DNA of 40,703 nt from an uncultured Algibacter sp. (GCF_905480415.1 NZ_CAJQQI010000069.1:1-40703); one strand, 5' to 3'; shown: positions 24,945-33,868, counted from the first letter of the stretch. Notes: generated by a model from the sequence alone, not told the origin. Translations and numbers: made by a program.

Positions 24945-26648
24945 ATGGGAATTATAGCAGGTATTGGAAAGAATTTTAGATCTATCTCCAGATACAATCA
25001 AATAGTTAAAGTTTTAATAAAATATGGCTTTGAAGATTTGGTAGAATATTTAGAGGAGAATAATCAATATTCTTTTATGCGAAAATTAATACCTAAAGCT
25101 TCAAGAAAGCATGCAATGGCCTATAGTAAATGGGCCAAAATGAGACTGGTATGCGAAGAGCTAGGGCCTACATTTGTAAAGTTTGGACAAATTTTAAGTA
25201 ACAGACCAGATTTAGTTCCTTTGGAATTAACTTTTGAGTTAGAAAAACTTCATGACAATGTACCACCAATGCTAGAAAGTGTTGCTAAACAAGTTGTAGA
25301 AACAGAATTAAAAGATAAAGTAGAAAACCTATTTGCTTGGTTTGAGCCCAAACCATTTGCTTCAGCATCCATAGCACAAGTTCATAAAGTAACTCTGCAC
25401 TCTGGTAAGCGTGTTGCTTTAAAAGTTCAACGATTGGGCATTCATGACATTATTTTAGAAGATATTAAGGCCATGTATAAAATTGCAGAAGTTTTAGAAA
25501 GAAGAATCCCTTCTTTAAAAAACTTTGATCCTATTGGAATTGTTAAAAACTTTGAAGAATCGATACTAAAAGAAATTGATTTTATTAATGAATCTATTAA
25601 TATTCAAAGGTTTTATAATAATCTAAAAAACGATAAGACTTTAGATCAATTTGCCGAGGCTCCTAAAGTGTATTCAGCTTTTACAACATCAAAAGTATTA
25701 GCTATGGAGTTTATTTCAGGAATTAAAATTAATCAAATTGACAAGTTAAAAGCTAAAAACATTGATACTAAAGTTATTGCCAGAAGACTTACAGTTAGCT
25801 ATTTTAAACAGATTTTTGAATATGGTTTCTTCCATGCTGATCCACATCCAGGGAATTTATTGGTACTTCCTAATAGTCATATTTGTTATTTAGATTTTGG
25901 CATGATGGGAAGTATGCTCCCAAGAGATGTTTCAATTTTTAGTAAATTATTTGTAGCTATTACAAACAAGGACGTAAAGATTATAATTAAAACTTTACAA
26001 CAGCTATCAAATAATGTTCCTATTTCAAATATGAGAGATTTGGAGTTTGATATAAATGAATTTGTAGAAAAATATTATGTGAGAGATATCCATGAAAATG
26101 AAATGAGTACGGTTCTATTAGAACTAAAAGATATTATCATTGCTCATGGATTAAAAGTTCCTACTTATTTTTTCCTTTTTGCAAGATCTTTAGTTACTAT
26201 TGAGGGTGTTATTAACAAACTAGATGCTGACTTGGAACAATTCGAAATTGCAAAACCATATCTTAGAACTAGTATCACTAAAAAATATAACCCTATAAAA
26301 ATGGGTAAGAAAGTTGCTAATTCTATTGTGGAACTTGCAGATTATATGGAAGAATTTCCGTCCGATTTAAAGAATGCAATACGCAAAATAAATTCCGGTC
26401 AAATAAAAGTAGACTTAACCCATAAGGGTATAGATCCTATGGTACATACACTCCAAAGAATAACAAAACAACTCATTACAACTTTTATTATGGTAGCCTT
26501 AATAATTGGGGCTTCATTATTGATAGTTTTTGAAATCCACCCGCTCTGGAAGAGTATATCTGTATTAGGAATTTTAAGTTTTATTATAGCAGTAATCTTG
26601 GGGTTTGGTGTTCTGAAGAATATAAATAAAGGGGACTATGATTATTAA
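24945..26648 (+). CDS. UbiB/ABC1-family atypical kinase
   Basis: 567 residues. KxGQ motif in FVKFGQILSNRPDLVP near 74-90, the Ala-rich nucleotide loop in PFASASIAQVHKV near 136, catalytic Lys in VALKVQR, Glu in EIDFINE, catalytic loop HADPHPGNLLVL near 298 and metal motif LDFGMMG. C-terminal 50 residues contain two membrane helices (LITTFIMVALIIGASLLIVF and ISVLGILSFIIAVILGFG). UbiB/COQ8 proteins are ATPases that aid quinone-lipid synthesis or lipid handling. Bacteroidota make menaquinone, so a broader lipid role is likely. Second gene of its unit; ends before a strong terminator. Confidence 0.92.
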   Translation: MGIIAGIGKNFRSISRYNQIVKVLIKYGFEDLVEYLEENNQYSFMRKLIPKASRKHAMAYSKWAKMRLVCEELGPTFVKFGQILSNRPDLVPLELTFELEKLHDNVPPMLESVAKQVVETELKDKVENLFAWFEPKPFASASIAQVHKVTLHSGKRVALKVQRLGIHDIILEDIKAMYKIAEVLERRIPSLKNFDPIGIVKNFEESILKEIDFINESINIQRFYNNLKNDKTLDQFAEAPKVYSAFTTSKVLAMEFISGIKINQIDKLKAKNIDTKVIARRLTVSYFKQIFEYGFFHADPHPGNLLVLPNSHICYLDFGMMGSMLPRDVSIFSKLFVAITNKDVKIIIKTLQQLSNNVPISNMRDLEFDINEFVEKYYVRDIHENEMSTVLLELKDIIIAHGLKVPTYFFLFARSLVTIEGVINKLDADLEQFEIAKPYLRTSITKKYNPIKMGKKVANSIVELADYMEEFPSDLKNAIRKINSGQIKVDLTHKGIDPMVHTLQRITKQLITTFIMVALIIGASLLIVFEIHPLWKSISVLGILSFIIAVILGFGVLKNINKGDYDY

Positions 26649-26680
26649 TATGCTCAAGTCAATAGATGAGTTTTAAATTA

Positions 26681-26712
26681 AAAAAAACACAATTTGCATT
26701 GTGTTTTTTTTT
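26681..26712. terminator. Bidirectional terminator between ubiB-like and coiled-coil genes
   Basis: A perfect 13-bp stem (26681-26693 with 26698-26710), loop TTGC, seven A's left and nine T's right; the genes on both sides converge on it. Confidence 0.85.
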
Positions 26713-26727
26713 ACATTACTAAAAGGG

Positions 26728-27330
26728 TTAGGCTTTGGAAAATGCTTTTTTAAAATGATCAAAAGCTTCGGAAATTTCATTTTGAAAATGCTCTAGTTTT
26801 GTTTCTTCTTTTTTCTTTCCATACTTGCCTTTAAACTTATCAATAAAAGAATTAAAGTCTTTTTTTCCTTTTTCAAAAGTGTCTTTAGCTTCTCTTTTAT
26901 CTTTGCTATACCTCTGTTCTAAAATCTCTAACTGAATTTTAAATTGTTCTATTTCAATTAGTGTTAAAGCATACATTCTATTTAAATTTTCATTCGTTTT
27001 TATTTTAACTTCAATATCATGCAGTATTAAAAGTATTTGCTTTTTTTGTTTTTTAAAAATTTCTTTGGTCTCAGCTTTTCCTAAAGCCAATTGTACGCGC
27101 AGCTCATCAAACTTTGTATTAAGTTCTTCTATTTTTTCTTTAATACCTTTTATTTTAAACTCGCTGTCATGTATAAACAGGTTAAAGTTCTTTTTAACCT
27201 CTTCATATTTAACATGTGCATCTGCTTTTCCTAAAGCAGCTTTAACTTGAAACTCTTCTAACTCTACTGCAGATTTTCTCAGTGCTCCTATTACTTTATC
27301 AACAAATTGAATGTCCCGTGTATTTTTCAT
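26728..27330 (-). CDS. Coiled-coil protein with three internal repeats
   Basis: 200 residues, almost wholly charged alpha-helix, no signal peptide or membrane segment. Three repeats of about 60-70 residues: VKAALGKADAHVKYEEVKKN ... LFIHDSEFKIK, VQLALGKAETKEIFKKQKKQ ... ILLILHDIEVKIK, and a diverged third IQLEILEQRYSKDKREAKDT ... FNSFIDKFK. The pattern is like long amphipathic-helix or apolipoprotein-type proteins that lie on membranes or form bundles. No family name can be given. Single-gene unit under a Crp/Fnr-like box that overlaps the end of the patatin gene. Confidence 0.7.
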   Translation of the reverse strand: MKNTRDIQFVDKVIGALRKSAVELEEFQVKAALGKADAHVKYEEVKKNFNLFIHDSEFKIKGIKEKIEELNTKFDELRVQLALGKAETKEIFKKQKKQILLILHDIEVKIKTNENLNRMYALTLIEIEQFKIQLEILEQRYSKDKREAKDTFEKGKKDFNSFIDKFKGKYGKKKEETKLEHFQNEISEAFDHFKKAFSKA

Positions 27331-27354
27331 GATTATTAAGTTTTATGATTACTT

Positions 27355-27397
27355 TCAATATATGATTAAAACATAAGACAATAAATGATGACCGTCA
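27355..27397 (-). promoter_or_regulatory. Crp/Fnr-like promoter of the coiled-coil gene
   Basis: Box TGATGACCGTCA at 27386-27397, 23 bp from TATATTGA (27362-27355) on the minus strand; leader about 20 nt. The box overlaps the stop codon (27397-27395) of the upstream patatin gene. Confidence 0.65.
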
Positions 27398-28177
27398 GTT
27401 TTCAGATTTTTTTATCAAAAATTTGTTCTTATTATTTTCTAATGCTTCTATGGTAGCATCATACCCAATTTTAAATATATCTTCAAGGTGCTTTTTATCA
27501 AAAATGCCATATTTACTTAATTCTTTTGGAGATATAACTAAATCACATTCATTAAATTTTTCTTGATCGTCTTTTACTGATTTTAATTTAAACGCCCGTT
27601 CTATAACGTTATGCGAATGTTTTAAATCATTTATGCTTATGGTGTCAAAACCATTAACATAAACCCCAATAATTTTATCGCATCTTGATTTTAATAATTC
27701 TACTGGAAAGTTATTGAGCGAACCACCATCAATATAATACGAATCCTTTATTTTTACTGGAGCAAATATGCCAGGAATAGCGGCTGAAGCTAAAATGGGT
27801 TTAATCAATTCTCCTTTATCAAAAATTTCTGATCGTCCATTTAAAATATTAGTAGCCGTTAAACTGAAGGTTTTTTCAAGAAAAGAGAAATCATCGTTTT
27901 TTATATACTTCTTAAATTCTGGATAAAACTTCTCAGCATCTATAAAACCTGGTTTATTTAAAGCGTATTTTTTAATATCTAATATTTGAATTCCTTTAAA
28001 AAAAGTCAAAATATCTTTCCATTTATAACCATAGGCATAAAGCGCTCCAACTATAGCACCCGCGCTTGTACCAGCAATATGGTTTGGGTATAAGTTATGT
28101 TCTTCTAAAGCTTTTATAGCTCCAATATGAGCAGCACCTCGCATGCCACCACCAGATAATACTAAGCCTAAATTCAT
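27395..28177 (-). CDS. Patatin-like phospholipase
   Basis: 260 residues, a serine acyl-hydrolase with a Ser-Asp dyad. Oxyanion-hole motif SGGGMRGAAHIGAIKAL at 8-24, nucleophile Ser in GTSAGA near 40, catalytic Asp in DGGSLNNFP near 170. Probably cytoplasmic or membrane-associated, since no signal peptide is visible; RssA/NTE-like bacterial forms of this size are common. Likely cleaves phospholipids. Divergent from mlaE with a paired-box promoter region, which links lipid hydrolysis to lipid transport. Confidence 0.92.
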   Translation of the reverse strand: MNLGLVLSGGGMRGAAHIGAIKALEEHNLYPNHIAGTSAGAIVGALYAYGYKWKDILTFFKGIQILDIKKYALNKPGFIDAEKFYPEFKKYIKNDDFSFLEKTFSLTATNILNGRSEIFDKGELIKPILASAAIPGIFAPVKIKDSYYIDGGSLNNFPVELLKSRCDKIIGVYVNGFDTISINDLKHSHNVIERAFKLKSVKDDQEKFNECDLVISPKELSKYGIFDKKHLEDIFKIGYDATIEALENNKNKFLIKKSEN

Positions 28178-28196
28178 TTGTTAAATAATAATATTG

Positions 28197-28239
28197 AAAA
28201 AGTAGATGTAATTAAATGATTTTCAAATGATATGCATCA
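28197..28239 (-). promoter_or_regulatory. Crp/Fnr-like promoter of the patatin gene
   Basis: Box TGATATGCATCA at 28228-28239, 23 bp from TACTTTTT (28204-28197) on the minus strand; leader about 15 nt. The second box of the pair (28249-28260) is 21 bp away, about two helical turns. Confidence 0.7.
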
Positions 28240-28248
28240 GTCGGTAAA

Positions 28249-28291
28249 TGATTTTAATCATTTTATATGTAGTAATGATGTTATAAATTTA
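28249..28291 (+). promoter_or_regulatory. Crp/Fnr-like promoter of the mlaE-mlaF-mlaD operon
   Basis: Box TGATTTTAATCA at 28249-28260, 23 bp from TAAATTTA (28284-28291); predicted start near 28296, leader about 16 nt. Confidence 0.72.
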
Positions 28292-28311
28292 AATACTTTA
28301 ATAGTTACTTT

Positions 28312-29082
28312 ATGCTAAAATCAATTATAATAAAGACATTTCTTATCGAAATAGGTGAACTCGCTTACTTTGCACGTCGATTTTTTAAAGAATTATTTAA
28401 GAAACCTTTCGAGTTTAAAGAGTTACTAAGGCAATGTTATAGTATAGGGAATAAGTCCTTGTTGTTAGTGGGAGTTACAGGTTTTATTATTGGATTAGTA
28501 ATAACCCTGCAAACGCGCCCTACATTAGAAGAGTTTGGTGCAGAATCTTGGATGCCTTCTATGGTAAGTATATCTATTATTAGAGAAATTGGACCCGTAA
28601 TAATAGCATTAACATTTGCTGGCCGAATAGCCTCTGGCATAGGAGCCGAATTAGGTTCCATGCGTGTAACAGAGCAAATTGATGCCATGGAGGTTTCAGG
28701 TACAAATCCCTTTAAATATTTAGTGGTTACAAGAATTTTAGCGGCAACACTGATGCTGCCTATACTAGTAATTTTAGGCGATGCGATTGCCCTCTATGGT
28801 TCTTTTATAATTGAAAACACAAAAGGAGAAGTATCGTTTCAATTATTTTTTAATAAAGTATTTAATGCGCTAGAGTTTGGAGATCTTATTCCCGCAACAA
28901 TTAAAACTTATTTCTTCGGATTTGCTATTGGACTAGTTGGATGTTTTAAGGGTTATTACTGTGAAAAAGGAACTGTAGGGGTGGGGTTGGCAGCAAATTC
29001 CGCAGTGGTATTTTCATCCATGCTCCTCTTTATAATTGACTTTATTGCTGTATTTGTAACTGATATATTTTTTGAAATATAA
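28312..29082 (+). CDS. mlaE: MlaE-family lipid ABC transporter permease
   Basis: 256 residues, inner-membrane permease of an MCE (Mla) phospholipid transporter. MlaE-family signature ELGSMRVTEQIDAMEVSGTN near 120-140, preceded by SISIIREIGPVIIALTFAGRIASG in two parts near 85-110; five to six hydrophobic helices. First of three tightly packed genes (3-bp gap to the ATPase). Known MCE systems move phospholipid between inner and outer membranes; the direction here cannot be told. Confidence 0.92.
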   Translation: MLKSIIIKTFLIEIGELAYFARRFFKELFKKPFEFKELLRQCYSIGNKSLLLVGVTGFIIGLVITLQTRPTLEEFGAESWMPSMVSISIIREIGPVIIALTFAGRIASGIGAELGSMRVTEQIDAMEVSGTNPFKYLVVTRILAATLMLPILVILGDAIALYGSFIIENTKGEVSFQLFFNKVFNALEFGDLIPATIKTYFFGFAIGLVGCFKGYYCEKGTVGVGLAANSAVVFSSMLLFIIDFIAVFVTDIFFEI

Positions 29083-29085
29083 AAG

Positions 29086-29865
29086 ATGAATCCAAATCAA
29101 AACATACAAGAAAAAAAAGAACCCATAATCTCTAAAAAGTTTATACTTGAAATTAAAGATTTAAAAAAAACGTTTGGGAATAATCATGTTTTAAACGGAT
29201 TTAATTTAGAGCTTTTTGAAGGCGAAAACTTGGTAATAATGGGTAAATCGGGTTCAGGAAAATCCGTTATGATAAAATGTTTAGTCGGTTTAATGCAGCC
29301 AGATTCTGGAAGTATTAAAGTTATGGGTAAAGATATTACGACTCTAAATCGCATAGATTTAGATGAATTGCGAACGGACATAGGTTTTTTATTTCAAGGA
29401 AGTGCATTGTACGATTCTATGACGGTAAGAGAGAACTTAGAATTTCCATTGAGACGCCACAAACACAAGTTTGGCAATATTTCAGATACAGCTCCATTAG
29501 TTATTGAAGCCCTGGAAAGTGTTGGATTGGTTGATGCCATAGACTTAATGCCCGCAGAACTATCTGGTGGGATGCAAAGGCGTGTGGCATTGGCTAGGAC
29601 ATTAATACTTAAGCCTAAGATAATTTTATATGACGAACCTACAAGTGGATTAGACCCCATAACGGCTAAGGAAATTATTGAACTTATGAAACGTATACGT
29701 CGTCAGTATAAAACATCATCACTAATTATAACTCACGATGTAGATTGTGCTCGCGTAGTCTCTGAACGGATGATATTATTAGTTGATGGTATAAATTATG
29801 CTGAGGGTACGTTTTCTGAATTAAAAGCGTCCAAAGATGAAAAAGTGAAAGCGTTTTTTAAGTAA
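29086..29865 (+). CDS. mlaF: MlaF-family lipid ABC transporter ATP-binding protein
   Basis: 259 residues. Walker A GKSGSGKS at 53-60, Q-loop in FLFQGSALYD near 101-110 (the FQ-G-ALFDS form typical of MlaF), signature LSGGMQRRVALARTL near 159-173, Walker B IILYDEPTSGLD near 179-190 and H-loop in LIITHD. A 20-residue polar N-terminal extension precedes the ABC domain. Lies between mlaE and mlaD. Confidence 0.93.
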   Translation: MNPNQNIQEKKEPIISKKFILEIKDLKKTFGNNHVLNGFNLELFEGENLVIMGKSGSGKSVMIKCLVGLMQPDSGSIKVMGKDITTLNRIDLDELRTDIGFLFQGSALYDSMTVRENLEFPLRRHKHKFGNISDTAPLVIEALESVGLVDAIDLMPAELSGGMQRRVALARTLILKPKIILYDEPTSGLDPITAKEIIELMKRIRRQYKTSSLIITHDVDCARVVSERMILLVDGINYAEGTFSELKASKDEKVKAFFK

Positions 29866-29881
29866 ATAAAATTTGAAAATC

Positions 29882-30868
29882 ATGAAAAAAACAGCCAAAG
29901 AGAAACTAGAATTAGGTGTTTTTGTAATTATAGGGTTACTTATTTTTATAGTATCCATTTACTTTATTGGTCAACGTCAAAATATATTTGCGAAAACCTT
30001 TTCAATAAGTACCAATTTTAATAATGTTAATGGATTAATAAATGGTAATAATGTGCGGTATTCTGGTATTAATGTTGGTACGGTAAAGGCCATAACTATG
30101 ATTAATGATTCTACAATAAATGTAGTTATGGTAATAGAAGAAAAAATGATAAATCATATTAAAAAGGATGCCATTGCAACTATAGGGACGGATGGACTGG
30201 TAGGAAATATGATTGTAAATATTATTCCTGGAGATGGAATTAATGGGCTTATTTCATCTGGTGATGTTATCAAATCATATACTAAAATAGGAACTTCAGA
30301 CATGTTAAACACCTTAAGTGTTACCAATGAAAATGCAGCTTTATTAACCGCTAAATTATTAAAAATAGCTGATGCTATGGCAGATAGTAAAGGCACATTT
30401 GGAATGCTTATAAACGATACCATTGTGTCTACCAATCTTAAACAAACTGTAAAACAATTGCGAATTATGAGTATTGAAGCATCAAGATCGATGAAAGAAT
30501 TAAACAGCATTATTTCTTCGATTAACTTTAATGAAAGTATTGCTGGCACTTTGCTGAATGATTCTTTGCAATCTGTAAAAATGAAAAATATCATTGCAAA
30601 TTTGGAAGATTCCAGTACAGAAATAAAAGGTGTTATTACTAATATGGACGAAGCTATTACTAATGTAAAAGAAGGCGAGGGCGCCTTAAATTACCTTTCC
30701 AATGATGCAGAATTTGTTAAAAGTCTTAAAGAAACTATTAAAAACATTAATGAAGGAACAGATAAGTTCAACCAAAACATGGAAGCTTTAAAGCATAATT
30801 TTTTAACACGGAGTTATTTTAGAAAATTAGAACGAGAGCAAAAAAAGTCAAAGAAAAACAATGAGTAA
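29882..30868 (+). CDS. mlaD: MlaD-family MCE-domain lipid-binding protein
   Basis: 328 residues from the ATG at 29882 (a TTG at 29873 is less likely). One N-terminal membrane helix (LGVFVIIGLLIFIVSIYFI, about 10-28), MCE domain at about 35-115 (FNNVNGLINGNNVRYSGINV, then the VEI-like IGTDGLVGNMIVNIIPG), then a long helical periplasmic tail with coiled-coil character (about 150-310). Bacteroidota MlaD proteins have such long tails, which may form a needle or contact the outer membrane. Last gene of the operon. Confidence 0.92.
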   Translation: MKKTAKEKLELGVFVIIGLLIFIVSIYFIGQRQNIFAKTFSISTNFNNVNGLINGNNVRYSGINVGTVKAITMINDSTINVVMVIEEKMINHIKKDAIATIGTDGLVGNMIVNIIPGDGINGLISSGDVIKSYTKIGTSDMLNTLSVTNENAALLTAKLLKIADAMADSKGTFGMLINDTIVSTNLKQTVKQLRIMSIEASRSMKELNSIISSINFNESIAGTLLNDSLQSVKMKNIIANLEDSSTEIKGVITNMDEAITNVKEGEGALNYLSNDAEFVKSLKETIKNINEGTDKFNQNMEALKHNFLTRSYFRKLEREQKKSKKNNE

Positions 30869-30917
30869 AGAACTTTGTTCTTTGCCTATATTTCTTGGTA
30901 TAATTATCAGTAAGGTT

Positions 30918-31811
30918 TTAGGATTCTACTAATATTTTTCTTTTATTATCCGCGTTAACCTTCTTTAAATTTGTTTTTTTTTTGCTAAAAACTAATAATG
31001 GTATGGAAACTGTAGCTTCCATATCTTTCACTAAACCTTTATGGAACAAGTTGTTAAATTCCCAATCATGTTCGCGTTCTAACATTGCCAACATACTCGC
31101 TTTTTCATTATTCAAAACGCTTAATAAGCCCGTTTTTATTTTACTAGAAAGAATACTTCTAAACGTTATTTCTGGATAGGAAATCTGATTTAAAAGTATG
31201 TTTTTAAATTTATCCATGTTTTCTTGCGCAGTGTATGTATCCATTTCGTATACATGTATGATTTCTACAAGTGCCTCAAATGGGCTTGCTATTTCTATAA
31301 TTTTTTTAATTGATGAAATGTCTTCTTGTTCAAAATCAGTGGCATATACTATAGTTGAAGGAACATTATAGGTCATGTCATTTGGTGCAATTAATAAGGG
31401 CACTTCAATTTTATCTAGTAATGAATCAGCAATATTACTGGAAAAATAACCTCTAGTACTATGGTTATCTTTCATACCTATAATAATTAAATCCGGGCCT
31501 AATATTTTAGAGAGACGCGAAATACTCTCAGAGATAGAATTGTTTTCAATAACATGAGTGGTCATAGGTTTATGATAAAATTCATTTTTGAGATGTTTTT
31601 CACAGTATTTTTTTACGAGTTCTATGCGCTCTTTATGCATTCTTTTTTTCAATGACTCTAAAGGCTGAATAGTTGCAAGGTTCATTGGAGGAAAATCGTA
31701 AACATGTAAAACATGTAAATCTGCTTTCATAATAGAACTAAACCGATAAGCGTACTTTAATGAGTAAGCATCGTTTTTGGTACAATCTGTGGCATATAAT
31801 ATAGTTTTCAT
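30918..31811 (-). CDS. Tandem universal stress protein (two Usp domains)
   Basis: 297 residues from the ATG at 31811. The longer frame to 31850 is rejected because the predicted transcript start (about 31827) lies inside it. Two Usp domains: about 1-140 (MKTILYATDCTKNDAYSLKY, HVLHVYDFP, DLIIIGMKDNHSTRGYFSSN) and about 145-280 (STIVYATDFEQEDISSIKKI, VEIIHVYEMD). The nucleotide loop G-2X-G-9X-G(S/T) is degenerate, so ATP binding is uncertain. Usp proteins rise during growth arrest and low oxygen. Converges with mlaD. Confidence 0.9.
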   Translation of the reverse strand: MKTILYATDCTKNDAYSLKYAYRFSSIMKADLHVLHVYDFPPMNLATIQPLESLKKRMHKERIELVKKYCEKHLKNEFYHKPMTTHVIENNSISESISRLSKILGPDLIIIGMKDNHSTRGYFSSNIADSLLDKIEVPLLIAPNDMTYNVPSTIVYATDFEQEDISSIKKIIEIASPFEALVEIIHVYEMDTYTAQENMDKFKNILLNQISYPEITFRSILSSKIKTGLLSVLNNEKASMLAMLEREHDWEFNNLFHKGLVKDMEATVSIPLLVFSKKKTNLKKVNADNKRKILVES

Positions 31812-31831
31812 AATGGCGTTTTTTAACCTTA

Positions 31832-31874
31832 TAAAGGTATGCTGACACATTATTTTATGAAATGATATTTGTCA
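31832..31874 (-). promoter_or_regulatory. Crp/Fnr-like promoter of the Usp gene
   Basis: Box TGATATTTGTCA at 31863-31874, 23 bp from TACCTTTA (31839-31832) on the minus strand; leader about 16 nt to the ATG at 31811. Confidence 0.72.
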
Positions 31875-32045
31875 TAATAACACGACTAATTCGTTGGTTT
31901 TTATTTACTTTCAAAAAATAGTTTAGATAGATCGTCCTTTTATGAATGGCACACCTTAGTTATTATGTCATAAATATATATGACAAACAATTGGTATGGC
32001 TTTAGACGTAGTTTTTTCAGAAAATTTAGGAACAAAATAAAACTA

Positions 32046-32498
32046 TTATTTCCTTTCTCTCCCTGTTAGTTCTTCAATATCAATTTTAAAAACTATAGGT
32101 GGTCCTTCTTTATAAATTTTACTCGAAAATTCACTTAAATATTTTAAATCCCTTCCTTCTTTTATTCTGACAACACGTTTTACACCTTCAGAAAATTTGT
32201 GTAAGTTAATTTTAGCTGTACTACCTTCAAGTTCGTAAAAAGCACCTTGTACTGATACAGATTTCCAAGTGTTTACAGACTCAATATCAGCGACTTCTAG
32301 TGAAACAGCATTGTTAATTCGTAAAGCATTTATTTTATGTCCGTTACCCGAATAACCGAATAAGGAATTAGTACTATCATCATAATAATAAGTAACTGGT
32401 ATTACAAAAGGTCTATTCTTATAAATATATGCCAAATGGCCTATGTAATTATTACTTAGTAGTGTTCTGCATTTAGATTTTCCGAGTTTAAGAATCAT
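32046..32498 (-). CDS. Pyridoxamine 5'-phosphate oxidase-family (FMN-binding split-barrel) protein
   Basis: 150 residues. The start MILKLGKSKCRTLLSNNYIG and HLAYIYKNRPFVIPVTYYYD, then SLFGYSGNGHKINALRINNAVSLEV, split across about 40-70, fit the small PNPOx-like split barrels that bind FMN, heme or F420 and are not vitamin B6 enzymes. Similar proteins occur in low-oxygen regulons of other bacteria (e.g. the DosR regulon of mycobacteria). Reaction unknown. Monocistronic under a Crp/Fnr-like box. Confidence 0.85.
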   Translation of the reverse strand: MILKLGKSKCRTLLSNNYIGHLAYIYKNRPFVIPVTYYYDDSTNSLFGYSGNGHKINALRINNAVSLEVADIESVNTWKSVSVQGAFYELEGSTAKINLHKFSEGVKRVVRIKEGRDLKYLSEFSSKIYKEGPPIVFKIDIEELTGRERK

Positions 32499-32570
32499 GA
32501 CTACCTGATATTAAAGTTAGATGTTGATATTTAAAAGTGATGTACAAAAACCAAATATTTGATTTAAGCT

Positions 32571-32613
32571 CTAATTTATTTTATCGTCATGATATATTCA
32601 ATGATATTAGTCA
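32571..32613 (-). promoter_or_regulatory. Crp/Fnr-like promoter of the PNPOx-family gene
   Basis: Box TGATATTAGTCA at 32602-32613, 23 bp from TAAATTAG (32578-32571) on the minus strand; leader about 68 nt, the longest of the set. Another -7-like element, TAACTTTA (32519-32512), lies nearer the gene but lacks a box. Confidence 0.55.
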
Positions 32614-32620
32614 GTTTAAA

Positions 32621-33853
32621 TTAATTTGCAACAGAACTACTAGATTTAAGTTGCATAAATGTAATTTCTGGGCGCATACCTAACCTACCAGGAAACCCCA
32701 ACCATCCGAGTCCTCGATTAACATATAGGTATTGTTGTTCTAATTTATATAGGCCAGCCCAATGCTTAAACTTATATTTTATAGGACTCCATTGTTTTTT
32801 TCCTAAATTTATACCAGCTTGCATGCCATGTGTATGACCAGAAAATGTAAGTGTAATATCTGTCTTTTTTACTACCTCTTCCTGCCAATGGCTCGGATCA
32901 TGACTTAACAAAATCTTAAAAGCAACATGTTGTGACGATATTAAAGCTTTTTGTAAGTCGCCATATTGCTTAAAAGGTGGTTTTCCCCAGTTTTCGACAC
33001 CAAGAATAGAGATGTTTTCACCGTTTATTTTAATAGTGTCAGAGGTGTTTCGTAGAAGTTTAAAGCCCGTAGATTTATAAAATTTTTCTATAGCATTAAA
33101 ATTTTTTTGCTTGTCAGATTTATTTTTCCATTCACTATAATCACCATAATCATGATTTCCTAAAACTGCATATTTATTAATTTCAGCATGTAACTTTAAA
33201 AAGACTTTGTCCCAACCCCGCAATTCCCAAGCATAGTTGTTTACCAAATCACCAGTAAAAAAAATCAGATCGGGCTTTAAATTGTTAATCAACTTTACAG
33301 CGTTCTCCAAAGTTTTATATCGGTAATTAAAACTTCCTAAATGCAAATCAGATATTTGCACAATTTTTAATCCATGAAACGATTTAGGTAAATGCTGAAA
33401 ACTTATTTTATGACGATGAATTTTAAAGTGATATACGGCTTTTAAAATGGCATATAAAATAATTAAAAAAGGTAGAAACCCAGAAAACAATCCCACTAAT
33501 GGAATTATTAAAATAGATTCTTTTTCTGAAAAAGCATAGTTGGTATAGAACAATATAGATATAATTATTACAAATAATATTTTAGGAATAAAAGACGAAA
33601 CGGTAAGCCCATATAGCGATGAGATTAACTTGTGCTTACGTCTTGGGTTTATATCATCTAGTTTGATTTTAAGTACGATTATAGCCGTTATTAGACCTGT
33701 AGTAAATATCCAAAACAATATGTTTATTAGTAACTTAAAAAAACTTGAGGTTAACAATATGGTTATAGATTGCAACCAATAAAATGCAACCATATCTACC
33801 AATAATATCAGTAAGCATAAAAGTAAAATAGTAAATATAGAATAGCTGCGCAT
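32621..33853 (-). CDS. Membrane-bound metallophosphoesterase (YkuE/YaeI-like)
   Basis: 410 residues. Four hydrophobic segments in the first 145 residues, then a calcineurin-like phosphoesterase domain (about 160-400) with all metal motifs: VQISDLHLGS, FFTGDLVNN, VLGNHDYGD, LSHDPSHW, and SGHTHGMQAG. The fold and topology match YkuE/YaeI-type enzymes, some of which cleave UDP-2,3-diacylglucosamine or other phospholipid-like substrates. The substrate here is unknown. Follows the CDP-alcohol phosphatidyltransferase by 15 bp; both belong to one lipid-related unit. Confidence 0.9.
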   Translation of the reverse strand: MRSYSIFTILLLCLLILLVDMVAFYWLQSITILLTSSFFKLLINILFWIFTTGLITAIIVLKIKLDDINPRRKHKLISSLYGLTVSSFIPKILFVIIISILFYTNYAFSEKESILIIPLVGLFSGFLPFLIILYAILKAVYHFKIHRHKISFQHLPKSFHGLKIVQISDLHLGSFNYRYKTLENAVKLINNLKPDLIFFTGDLVNNYAWELRGWDKVFLKLHAEINKYAVLGNHDYGDYSEWKNKSDKQKNFNAIEKFYKSTGFKLLRNTSDTIKINGENISILGVENWGKPPFKQYGDLQKALISSQHVAFKILLSHDPSHWQEEVVKKTDITLTFSGHTHGMQAGINLGKKQWSPIKYKFKHWAGLYKLEQQYLYVNRGLGWLGFPGRLGMRPEITFMQLKSSSSVAN

Positions 33854-33868
33854 AATGGAACTCGGGTA

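Noticed and set aside
30867-30883. AAAGAAC-TTT-GTTCTTT hairpin as terminator of the mla operon
   Set aside because: Seven-bp stem with no T-run after it, so not listed as a terminator.
31995-32039. 14-codon frame starting MALDVVFSEN before the PNPOx gene end
   Set aside because: Too short, no promoter, and no support beyond an open frame.
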